Part shown: in pieces, positions 1-6,345 of the stretch
Position numbering within the stretch: position 1 is the stretch's first letter
Layout of the letters: the number at the start of each line of letters is the position of its first letter
From: an uncultured Clostridia bacterium
GTDB taxonomy: Bacteria > Bacillota > Clostridia > UMGS1810
DNA: 7,189 nucleotides
Direction: 5' to 3'
Assembly (NCBI GenBank): GCA_937959315.1
Contig: CALGRC010000044.1
Span: 1 to 7,189, forward strand
Translations under genes and position numbers: made by a program
Notes under the pieces: generated by a model
Told to the model about the DNA's origin: nothing
The model's input: the letters and a program-made list of their open reading frames with translations, nothing else
Databases searched by the model: none

Positions 1-26
1 CCCCCCCCCCCCCCCCCCCCCCCCCC
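1..26. repeat. Poly-C homopolymer at the window edge, probable artefact
   Basis: Twenty-six consecutive C residues start the window and end abruptly at a GATC (27-30). In the frame of the following gene they would encode a run of prolines directly before ordinary sensor-domain sequence. No such run is expected in this family. A homopolymer exactly at the end of the sequence is typical of poly-G/poly-C read artefacts carried into a contig end. A real C tract cannot be excluded from the sequence alone. Confidence 0.75.
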
Positions 27-27
27 G

Positions 28-1662
28 ATCCTCTACTGCCAGCCAATGGACTTTGCCAATAAGAGCGGCGGCGGCGCCTATATTGCTATTTTAGATAATG
101 CGGTATTGTTGGATGCGCTGCGGACAGCAGGGATTTATGAAGAAAAAAGCATGGCGGTGGTAAACCGGGACGGGACGGTGGTGCTGCAAACTGAGCGGTT
201 CCCATGGACAATTGCCCCAGCGCGTTTGCAGGGCGGCAGCGGAGAGTTTAAATCTGGCCGGGACGTTGTATTTTACCGTGCTTCCCAGCAGGCGGAACTG
301 CAATATGTCTGCGTGTTCCATGGAAGCGGGCTTGCCGGCAATGTCTATCATGTTGCCAGCTTATTTGTTTTATTATTGGCGGCGGCGCTGGTTGTCAGTG
401 CGCTGTTTGCTAGGTTTGGAATGCGGTGGCTGCAAAAGCCGGTATGGTCGGTATTTTATGAAAACCGGCAGCTTAGTGAAAGCCTGAGCCGGCAAATGGA
501 AAATGCCAGCAGGCAGCTCTTGGTCAATTCGCTGCTGAATGTCCAGACAGGGGAACAGTGGATGGAAGATGCCAAGGCACGGTATGGGCTGGGAGTGGCC
601 GGCAGCCATTTGCTGGTAGCTGCCGTTGGGATTCCCGGTTATGAAAAGGCGGATGCCGCCGACTTGGAAGGACCAGACGAAGGCATGTGGGATGGGGTAT
701 GTGCGCAGCTTGCGCATGTATGGCAGCAAGCGGGCCTCTCCTGGCGGCATTTGCAAATGCCGGATTGCCTGGTTTTTGTGTTGGGATATGGCGATGAATT
801 GGATATTGAAATGGTTTTGCAAAACGGGCTGGAAGCCTGCCGGTCGCAGTTGGATTTGGATGTCAGCATTGGTGCAGGCGATGAAGTGCAGGATCCAGAG
901 TCTATCTGGCGGTCATATGACGGCGCCGCGCCGGCATTGCGGTATGGCCTGATGCAGCGGCCGGGCGAACTCGTCTGGTACCGTGATATCAAGGCGTATG
1001 AGAATGATAAGGTATACTATACCAAAGAAAAAGAGGCATCGCTGGTGCGCAATATCAAAACCGGTGCGAAAAAACAAGTAGAAGACCTGTTGGACGAACT
1101 GTACCAGGTGAACTTTTACGACCGGCGTTTGATGCAAAGTTCGCTCAAACGGCTCATAGCCAGTATGGCATTGACTGTTTATCAGGTGGTGGATGATGTA
1201 TATGCCGGCGACCGGAAGAATTTTGAAAAATATGGGCGCGTGTGTCAAAATCTTTTGCAAAATGCGAATGTGGACGATGGGTTTGAGATTTTGCGGCAGG
1301 CTTGCCTGTCGCTGTGCAATGATGTGGCAAAGCAGGATGGGAAAACGCAGTTTAAGCAAAAAATCACCCGTTTTATTGAAGAACATTACATGGACAGCAA
1401 TTTGTCTTTGGACATGCTGGCAGATTTTATGGGGGTCAATTATTATTATTTGAGCCGGCTTTTTAAAGAGACGATGGGTAGTAATTTCGCAAGCTATTTG
1501 ACGGCGGTACGGATGGAAAAGGCAAAAGAACTGCTCAATGCCAAATCGGCAACTGTGAAACAGGTGGCGCAGCAGGTAGGGTTTGCCGACAGCAATTCAT
1601 TTATCCGTGCGTATAAAAAATTTTTCCAAACAACGCCGGGGCATCAAAACCGGCAGAAATAG
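28..1662 (+). CDS. Membrane-anchored AraC-family transcriptional regulator, 5' partial
   Basis: This is the C-terminal part of a one-component regulator with an extracytoplasmic sensor and a cytoplasmic DNA-binding domain. The frame is open to the left edge, so the ATG at 46 is probably internal; it has no Shine-Dalgarno and lies inside the sensor fold. Residues below are numbered from that ATG. Residues 1-95 look like the end of a Cache-type sensor (VNRDGTVVLQT). Residues 102-124 form one membrane helix. Residues 135-160 are a polar helical linker. Residues 186-315 match the degenerate GGDEF-like middle domain of YesN-type regulators (VSIGAGDE, then SYDGAAPALRYG). Residues 437-535 are an AraC domain with two helix-turn-helix units (LSLDMLADFMGVNYYYLSRLF and TVKQVAQQVGFADSNSFIRAYKKFF). 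The usual TP-x-x-YR ending is altered to TTPGHQNR. The position just upstream of a binding protein and permeases suggests it activates that operon. The ligand is unknown. Confidence 0.9.
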   Translation: MLYCQPMDFANKSGGGAYIAILDNAVLLDALRTAGIYEEKSMAVVNRDGTVVLQTERFPWTIAPARLQGGSGEFKSGRDVVFYRASQQAELQYVCVFHGSGLAGNVYHVASLFVLLLAAALVVSALFARFGMRWLQKPVWSVFYENRQLSESLSRQMENASRQLLVNSLLNVQTGEQWMEDAKARYGLGVAGSHLLVAAVGIPGYEKADAADLEGPDEGMWDGVCAQLAHVWQQAGLSWRHLQMPDCLVFVLGYGDELDIEMVLQNGLEACRSQLDLDVSIGAGDEVQDPESIWRSYDGAAPALRYGLMQRPGELVWYRDIKAYENDKVYYTKEKEASLVRNIKTGAKKQVEDLLDELYQVNFYDRRLMQSSLKRLIASMALTVYQVVDDVYAGDRKNFEKYGRVCQNLLQNANVDDGFEILRQACLSLCNDVAKQDGKTQFKQKITRFIEEHYMDSNLSLDMLADFMGVNYYYLSRLFKETMGSNFASYLTAVRMEKAKELLNAKSATVKQVAQQVGFADSNSFIRAYKKFFQTTPGHQNRQK

Positions 1663-1672
1663 CGGCCATGTC

Positions 1673-1714
1673 AAAAAAAGCGTATTCCGCAATTGGGCGG
1701 GATACGCTTTTTTT
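1673..1714 (+). terminator. Rho-independent terminator of the regulator gene
   Basis: A 12-bp stem pairs 1679-1690 less its first A (GCGTATTCCGC with GCGGGATACGC, one G-T pair, closed by an A-T) around a 6-nt loop, AATTGG, at 1691-1696. A run of seven T (1708-1714) follows the right arm. The seven A at 1673-1679 can pair with these T residues and lengthen the stem, and they also give the structure a T tract on the opposite strand. It starts 10 nt after the TAG stop of the regulator, so it most likely ends that transcript and separates it from the transporter operon. Confidence 0.92.
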
Positions 1715-1755
1715 GCGGAAATGATAAATCGGGAATGGTTGTAAAAACATGCCGA

Positions 1756-1785
1756 TAGACAAAAGAAAATTTGGAATGCTACACT
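1756..1785 (+). promoter_or_regulatory. Probable sigma-A-type promoter of the transporter operon
   Basis: A TAGACA box at 1756-1761 (5 of 6 with TTGACA) is separated by 18 nt from TACACT at 1780-1785 (4 of 6 with TATAAT). The -10 box is preceded by TGC, giving an extended -10 element. It lies between the upstream terminator and the first operon gene, leaving a leader of roughly 35-40 nt before the ATG at 1829. The imperfect boxes fit a promoter that needs an activator, such as the upstream AraC-type protein. The match was found by eye only. Confidence 0.55.
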
Positions 1786-1828
1786 GGAGGCAGCGTTACA
1801 GTTTGAAAGAAAAAGGAGGAGTTGTGGT

Positions 1829-3415
1829 ATGAAAACATGGAAACGGGCAATTTGTGCCGCGGCAGTTGTAGCATTGGCCGTCGGCGCCGCAGGCTGCGGG
1901 GAACAGCAAACAGGCGGCAGTGATACCGCCAAGGGGGAAATGCCGAAGGAATTGAGCATTTATGCAAATTTAGGTGACCATGCCAGGCGGGCGGGCGCCT
2001 CTGACAACAATGACTTGCTGGCCTTCCAGCTCATGGAGGAGCTGACAGGCTGCCATGTGACATGGACGCACCCAAGCGGCGGGTCAGGTACAGAAAAATT
2101 CAACCTGCTGATCGCATCGGGAAACCTGCCGGATGTGATTGTATACAACTGGCAGGTGGTGCCCGGCGGTGCAAAAATGTATGCCGACGACGAGATGATT
2201 GTGCCGCTGCAGGATATGATGGAAACCTATATGCCCAATTTGACGGCGTTTAACCAGGAACGGCCGGAAATCAAAAAAATGTATACCGATGACAACGGAA
2301 GCATTTATTATATCCCATTTATCCGCAAGGATAAAGAACTTCAGGTATTTTTGGGCCCACAAATCCGGCAGGATTGGCTGGATAAGCTGGGGCTGGAAGT
2401 ACCTACCACAACCGACGAGCTGTACAATGTATTGAAAGCCTTTAAAACAGGCGATCCCAACGGCAACGGGCAGGCGGATGAAATTCCAATGACCGGTTCC
2501 ACCTTTGAAAGCACAGCTTATGGCATCGGCTGCCTGCTGTGGCCGTTCGGCACCCATTATGATTTTTACGTAGACGGCGGGCAGGTTAAATACGGCGTAC
2601 TGGAGGACCGGTTTGAAGAGGGGATCCGTTATATTGCGCAGCTTTACAGCGAAGGGCTGATTGATATTGACTTTTTGATCAATGACCGCAGCAAAATGGA
2701 TGCCAAAATGATGAACGACCAGGCGGGGTTTGTTTATTCGTTCCAGCCAACGCTGTACGCGACCAATATGGATGACGGCGTACGCAAGGTAACCGGCATC
2801 CCGCATTTGCGCGGGCCGTATGGGGACAACAACTGCTACCAGCCTGACTATGGCAATTCGGTAACCACCGTTTCGGCGGCGATTACAACTGCCAATGGGA
2901 ACCCGGAGGGGACGCTCAAATGGCTGGATGCCTTCTTTGGCGAACCGGGGCTGGAATATATGAATTTTGGCAGGGAAGGGGAGACCTTTGAATGGGTGGA
3001 CGGGTACCCGAAACTGACAGATTATATTTTGAACAATCCGGACGGCAAAGATAAAGTATCCATGTGCGCGTTAAACCTTGGCGCTTATGAATCGCAGTTC
3101 CCAACGCTCCAGGATTGGCGGTATTATGAGCAGACGCTGAGCGACTGGGGCCGCGAGGCCATTACCACCTGGGCCTCGGATGTAGATGCTTCCGGCGTTT
3201 TGCCGCCGCTGAGCTTTACCGAGGAAGAAACCGAAGAAAATACACAGATTATGTCGCAGATTGACACGTATGTGCTGGAAGCGATCAATAAAATCATTGT
3301 TGGATCAGAACCGGTCGAATCGTTAGAAAAAGTCCGCAGTGACATAAAGAATATGGGCATTGACCGGGTGCTGGAAATTCATAACAACGCTTACCAGCGG
3401 TATAACAGCCGGTAA
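1829..3415 (+). CDS. LplA-like extracellular solute-binding lipoprotein of a CUT1-type ABC transporter
   Basis: This is the ligand-capturing subunit, anchored to the outer face of the membrane, that should deliver an oligosaccharide-like solute to the two permeases encoded next. The start has AGGAGG at 1814-1819, 9 nt upstream. A type II signal peptide is clear: a positively charged N-terminus (KTWKR), a hydrophobic Ala/Val core, and a lipobox ending AAGC with the lipidated Cys at residue 23. A Gly/Ser-rich linker follows. Residues 42-130 contain the typical first lobe (LLIASGNLPDVI). Residues 209-220 (DPNGNGQADEIP) form an EF-hand-like loop common in this family. The C-terminus (KNMGIDRVLEIHNNAYQRY) matches the conserved end of LplA/YtcQ-type proteins. 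At 528 residues it has the expected length and appears intact. It is the first gene of the operon, 23 nt before permease 1. The true substrate cannot be told from sequence, because this family covers many plant and host glycans. Confidence 0.95.
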   Translation: MKTWKRAICAAAVVALAVGAAGCGEQQTGGSDTAKGEMPKELSIYANLGDHARRAGASDNNDLLAFQLMEELTGCHVTWTHPSGGSGTEKFNLLIASGNLPDVIVYNWQVVPGGAKMYADDEMIVPLQDMMETYMPNLTAFNQERPEIKKMYTDDNGSIYYIPFIRKDKELQVFLGPQIRQDWLDKLGLEVPTTTDELYNVLKAFKTGDPNGNGQADEIPMTGSTFESTAYGIGCLLWPFGTHYDFYVDGGQVKYGVLEDRFEEGIRYIAQLYSEGLIDIDFLINDRSKMDAKMMNDQAGFVYSFQPTLYATNMDDGVRKVTGIPHLRGPYGDNNCYQPDYGNSVTTVSAAITTANGNPEGTLKWLDAFFGEPGLEYMNFGREGETFEWVDGYPKLTDYILNNPDGKDKVSMCALNLGAYESQFPTLQDWRYYEQTLSDWGREAITTWASDVDASGVLPPLSFTEEETEENTQIMSQIDTYVLEAINKIIVGSEPVESLEKVRSDIKNMGIDRVLEIHNNAYQRYNSR

Positions 3416-3438
3416 GAAGAAAGAAGGAGTGGATATTT

Positions 3439-4383
3439 ATGAGCACAGGCAGGGGCCTGGCGCCTGCGGCGGCCGATTTGCGCAGGCAGCGGTCTGGTAC
3501 GCTGCTCAAATATAAGCATATTTACTTAATCCTGCTGCCGACATTGCTGTTTTATCTGTTGTTCCACTATGGCCCCATGTTTGGCGCGGTCATTGCGTTT
3601 CAAAAATTTTCAATTACTAAGGGGATTTTTGGCAGCCGGTGGGTTGGGTTGGATAATTTTGTGGATTTTTTGTCCAATTACAAATTTTGGCAGCTTTTGC
3701 GCAATACACTGAGCATTAATTTATTGGGACTGGTCTTTGGGTTCCCGGCCCCCATTATTTTGGCGCTGCTGCTCAATGAGGTACGGGCCCAGCGGTTCAA
3801 AAAAGCGGTACAGACCATTACCTATATGCCGCACTTTATTTCGGTGGTGGTGGTATCCAGCATGATTTTGACCTTTGTATCCAGCGATGGCTTAGTCAAC
3901 ACCATCCGTGCATTTTTTGGCGGGGATCCAATATCCTTTATGACACAGCCGCAGTATTTTTATGCCATTTATATCATATCCGATATTTGGCAGGGGGTTG
4001 GCTGGGGCAGCATCATTTATATTGCTGCGCTGGCTTCGGTGGATATACAGCTTTATGAAGCGGCCACCATTGACGGCGCCGGGCGCTGGAAGCAAATGCT
4101 GCATGTAACGCTGCCGGGCATTGCCCCAACGATTATGATTTTGCTCATCATGCGTATTGGGCAGATGCTCACCATTGGCTATGAAAAGATAATGCTGCTG
4201 TACAACCCTTCTATTTATGAAACCGCGGATGTCATTTCAACCTATGTGTACCGGCGCGGATTATTGGATGGGGATTACAGCTACAGTGCGGCGGTGGGGC
4301 TGTTCAATTCGGTTATCAATTTTACATTGCTGCTGTCGGCTAATTTTGTAAGCAAAAGGGCCACGGGCAGCAGCCTGTGGTAA
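3439..4383 (+). CDS. ABC transporter permease, LplB-like
   Basis: This is one of two inner-membrane subunits forming the sugar channel. The start has AAGGAG at 3424-3429, 9 nt upstream. About six membrane helices are visible, near residues 27-48, 92-113, 125-147, 171-200, 226-247 and 281-303. The ATPase-contacting EAA loop is intact at residues 207-226 (EAATIDGAGRW, ending in LP). Family hallmarks include HYGPMFGAVIAFQ, FGFPAPIILALLLNEVR, YMPHFISVVVV, YETADVISTYVYRRGL and the C-terminal SSLW. All point to the LplB branch of the CUT1 permeases. At 314 residues it is full length. It sits between the binding protein and the second permease, with only 16 nt before the latter, and its partner is expected to be that protein. 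No ATPase gene is present in the window. Confidence 0.95.
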   Translation: MSTGRGLAPAAADLRRQRSGTLLKYKHIYLILLPTLLFYLLFHYGPMFGAVIAFQKFSITKGIFGSRWVGLDNFVDFLSNYKFWQLLRNTLSINLLGLVFGFPAPIILALLLNEVRAQRFKKAVQTITYMPHFISVVVVSSMILTFVSSDGLVNTIRAFFGGDPISFMTQPQYFYAIYIISDIWQGVGWGSIIYIAALASVDIQLYEAATIDGAGRWKQMLHVTLPGIAPTIMILLIMRIGQMLTIGYEKIMLLYNPSIYETADVISTYVYRRGLLDGDYSYSAAVGLFNSVINFTLLLSANFVSKRATGSSLW

Positions 4384-4399
4384 GGAGGAGTGGAATGCC

Positions 4400-5284
4400 A
4401 TGGCGCTGCGATATAGAAAAGGCGTTGGGGAAATCGTGTTTGACGTGTTGAATTATACATTTTTAGCCCTATTGATAGTGGTGATGCTGTACCCTTGCTA
4501 TTATGTCGTGGTGGCTTCTATGAGCGACCCGGTAAAGATTTATGACAGCGGCGGCCTGCTGTTTTATCCCAAGGGGTTTGCCCTGCACAGCTATGCAGAG
4601 GTCATCAAAAGCGGCCAAATTTGGATGGGTTACCGCAATACCATTTTTTATGTACTGGCAGGCGGTTTTTTAAGTGTGCTGCTGACGCTTACTGCCGCCT
4701 TTGGCCTTACCAGGCGGGGGCTGCCGGGGAAAAATGTCATGCTGTTTTTTATTATGTTTACCATGTACTTTTCCGGCGGCCTCATCCCTACTTACTTGGT
4801 GGTTAAGGGGCTGGACATTACCGATTCGCCGCTGGCCATGATTTTGCCCGGCGCGGTCAGTACGTATAATCTGTTTATTACGATTAGCTATTTCCGCGGG
4901 ATGCCTTATGAATTAGAGGAAGCCGCCAAAATTGACGGCGCCAGCGATTATACCATTATGTTCCGTATTATGTTCCCGCTGGCGACGCCGATTATCGCGG
5001 TCATTGCGCTGTATTATATGGTCGGCATCTGGAACAATTATTTTACGGCGTTGATTTATTTGAACGACCGCAGTTTATTCCCGCTCCAACTGATATTGCG
5101 GGAGATCCTGATTCAAAATGATACCGCGTCAATTTCAGCTACCCAATCGGATGCTGCCCAGGCCTATGCAGAGAATATCAAGTATGCGACTATTGTAGTA
5201 TCCACTATCCCGGTGATGTGCGTTTATCCGTTTTTACAGCGTTATTTTGTCAAAGGAGTGATGATTGGCGCCATTAAAGAATAG
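4400..5284 (+). CDS. ABC transporter permease, YtcP-like (second CUT1 permease)
   Basis: This is the second channel subunit and the partner of the LplB-like permease just upstream. AAGGAGG at 4382-4388 overlaps the TAA stop of that gene, which suggests coupled translation. An ATG at 4395 is out of frame and soon hits a stop, so 4400 is the start. Six membrane helices are evident (near 14-38, 82-104, 112-135, 145-164, 194-214, 262-280). The EAA loop lies at residues 174-195 (EAAKIDGASDYTIMF, followed by FPLATP). Other family marks are MFTMYFSGGLIPTYLVV, WNNYFTALIYLNDRSLFPLQ and the C-terminal RYFVKGVMIGAIKE. At 294 residues it is full length with no frameshift. The next gene begins 11 nt after its stop. 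Confidence 0.95.
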   Translation: MALRYRKGVGEIVFDVLNYTFLALLIVVMLYPCYYVVVASMSDPVKIYDSGGLLFYPKGFALHSYAEVIKSGQIWMGYRNTIFYVLAGGFLSVLLTLTAAFGLTRRGLPGKNVMLFFIMFTMYFSGGLIPTYLVVKGLDITDSPLAMILPGAVSTYNLFITISYFRGMPYELEEAAKIDGASDYTIMFRIMFPLATPIIAVIALYYMVGIWNNYFTALIYLNDRSLFPLQLILREILIQNDTASISATQSDAAQAYAENIKYATIVVSTIPVMCVYPFLQRYFVKGVMIGAIKE

Positions 5285-5295
5285 GAGGGGAAAGC

Positions 5296-6345
5296 ATGTC
5301 TGCGGTGCCACAGTTTTGGAAAACGTCGCTGGAAGATGTTCGGGCTTGTGTAGAGGATGTAAAGAAAGGGACAGTGAAAATGCTGTGCCGGTCGCCGGGC
5401 GGCAGGGAAGTCTATTTGGTTTCATATGGCAAGGATAATGATTTGCACCGCACCGCCAACCGTTCTAGCGCACTCGGGGCGGCAGATGAATCTTGCTATG
5501 CCAACCGTTCTAGCGCCGGCTACCGGCCAACCTTGTTGATTGTCGGTTGTATCCACGGCGGAGAATTTGAAGGGACAGCAGCAATTCTCAATTTGATTTC
5601 TCTCTTGGAAACAGGAAGGGATTTGGCCGGAGCGCAGCAACCGGAGCTTTCTGCTCTTGCTGAGCAGGTCAACTGGAGGCTCATACCTATTGCCACACCG
5701 GATGGCCGGTCACATGTGCCGTTTGACAGCCTAGTGGGGATGACTTTTGAACAGCTGCGGTATTATAACCAGGGTACCTGGCTGGACGGTTCGCTGTGCG
5801 GCTGGCCTGACTGCAAAAAAATTCACCCGGTTAAAGGGCATGTGCAGTATCTTGGTGGCTATTTCAATGATAATGGTGTCAATTTGATGCATGACGACTT
5901 TTTTGGCAATATGGCAGCAGAAACCAATGCGTTGCTACGCGTGACTGAAGAATGTGCGCCTGATTTTGCCGTTTTGCTGCACGGCGGGGCCGATACGGTA
6001 AGCTGCATGCTGAGACCGGCGTATGCGCCTTCTTCTATCAAACGGGAAGTAGGCGCGGTAGAAGAGCGGATGCTGGATTGTTGTGAAAAGGCGGGGCTGC
6101 CGTACCGCCGTGAACCGGATGACTGCGGCGAAGAGGGAACCCCGCCGGCATCCTTTAACCTGATTTCTGCCATGTACCAGCTTTGCGGCGCGCCGTGCGT
6201 GACCTATGAATCCAATCAAGGGCTGGGCTTTGGCGAGGTACGGCTGACGCATGAACAAATTTACCGGCAGCATATGCTGCTGTTTGCCTGCCTTTGCAGG
6301 CATGTGCTGCAAAAATATAAAATGCTTGGAGGCGATGCAGATTGA
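5296..6345 (+). CDS. M14-family zinc carboxypeptidase-like protein, cytoplasmic
   Basis: This is a predicted zinc hydrolase that would cleave a terminal amino acid, or another amide-linked group, from a substrate. AGGAGG at 5283-5288 overlaps the TAG of the preceding permease, 7 nt before the ATG. The M14 signature is visible: HGGE supplies His87 and Glu90 as zinc ligands, ATPDGR (133-138) fits the PDG strand, LLHGG gives His229 as third ligand, and TYES gives Glu305 as catalytic base. The usual Asn-Arg substrate-binding motif is replaced by GVNLMHD (194-200). There is no signal peptide or membrane helix, so it should act inside the cell, presumably on material brought in by the adjacent transporter. 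At 349 residues it is a stand-alone catalytic domain. Residues 54-59 and 69-74 are identical (ANRSSA) because of an exact 17-nt DNA repeat. The substrate is unknown; a deacylase or amidase role is possible, and loss of activity cannot be excluded. Confidence 0.85.
   Translation: MSAVPQFWKTSLEDVRACVEDVKKGTVKMLCRSPGGREVYLVSYGKDNDLHRTANRSSALGAADESCYANRSSAGYRPTLLIVGCIHGGEFEGTAAILNLISLLETGRDLAGAQQPELSALAEQVNWRLIPIATPDGRSHVPFDSLVGMTFEQLRYYNQGTWLDGSLCGWPDCKKIHPVKGHVQYLGGYFNDNGVNLMHDDFFGNMAAETNALLRVTEECAPDFAVLLHGGADTVSCMLRPAYAPSSIKREVGAVEERMLDCCEKAGLPYRREPDDCGEEGTPPASFNLISAMYQLCGAPCVTYESNQGLGFGEVRLTHEQIYRQHMLLFACLCRHVLQKYKMLGGDAD
5455..5516 (+). repeat. Pair of exact 17-nt direct repeats inside the M14-like gene
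   Basis: GCCAACCGTTCTAGCGC occurs at 5455-5471 and again at 5500-5516, 45 nt apart, so the reading frame is kept and both copies encode ANRSSA. The codons are identical as well (GCC AAC CGT TCT AGC GC-), which favours copying at DNA level over chance protein similarity. The bases directly flanking the two copies differ. The repeat falls in the loop just before the strand leading to the zinc-binding HGGE. Confidence 0.9.
6328..6344 (+). promoter_or_regulatory. Ribosome binding site and TTG start of the last gene
   Basis: GGAGG at 6328-6332 lies inside the end of the M14-like gene, 9 nt before a TTG at 6342-6344. This TTG overlaps the TGA stop (6343-6345). The spacing equals that of the binding-protein and permease-1 genes. 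The first in-frame ATG, at 6384, has no Shine-Dalgarno and would remove the basic n-region of the signal peptide. TTG is therefore the preferred start. Confidence 0.85.

Noticed and set aside
913..1386. A 157-codon open frame on the minus strand opposite the regulator
   Set aside because: It is antisense to conserved regulator sequence and its translation shows no family signature, so it is a shadow frame.
1732..1778. GGAATG repeated at 1732-1737 and 1773-1778, about four helical turns apart, as a possible AraC operator
   Set aside because: Only six bases match and the second copy overlaps the putative -10 region. This is too short to support without comparison to other loci.
1741..1830. Possible catabolite-repression (cre) site or riboswitch in the leader of the operon
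   Set aside because: No sequence with the cre palindrome was seen, and the leader after the proposed promoter is too short and unstructured for a riboswitch.
2084..2806. A 240-codon open frame on the minus strand opposite the binding-protein gene
   Set aside because: It lies wholly antisense to a clear full-length lipoprotein, has no recognisable domain, and is explained by codon bias of the plus-strand gene.
4395..4397. Alternative ATG start for the second permease
   Set aside because: It is out of frame with the permease and its frame ends after a few codons.
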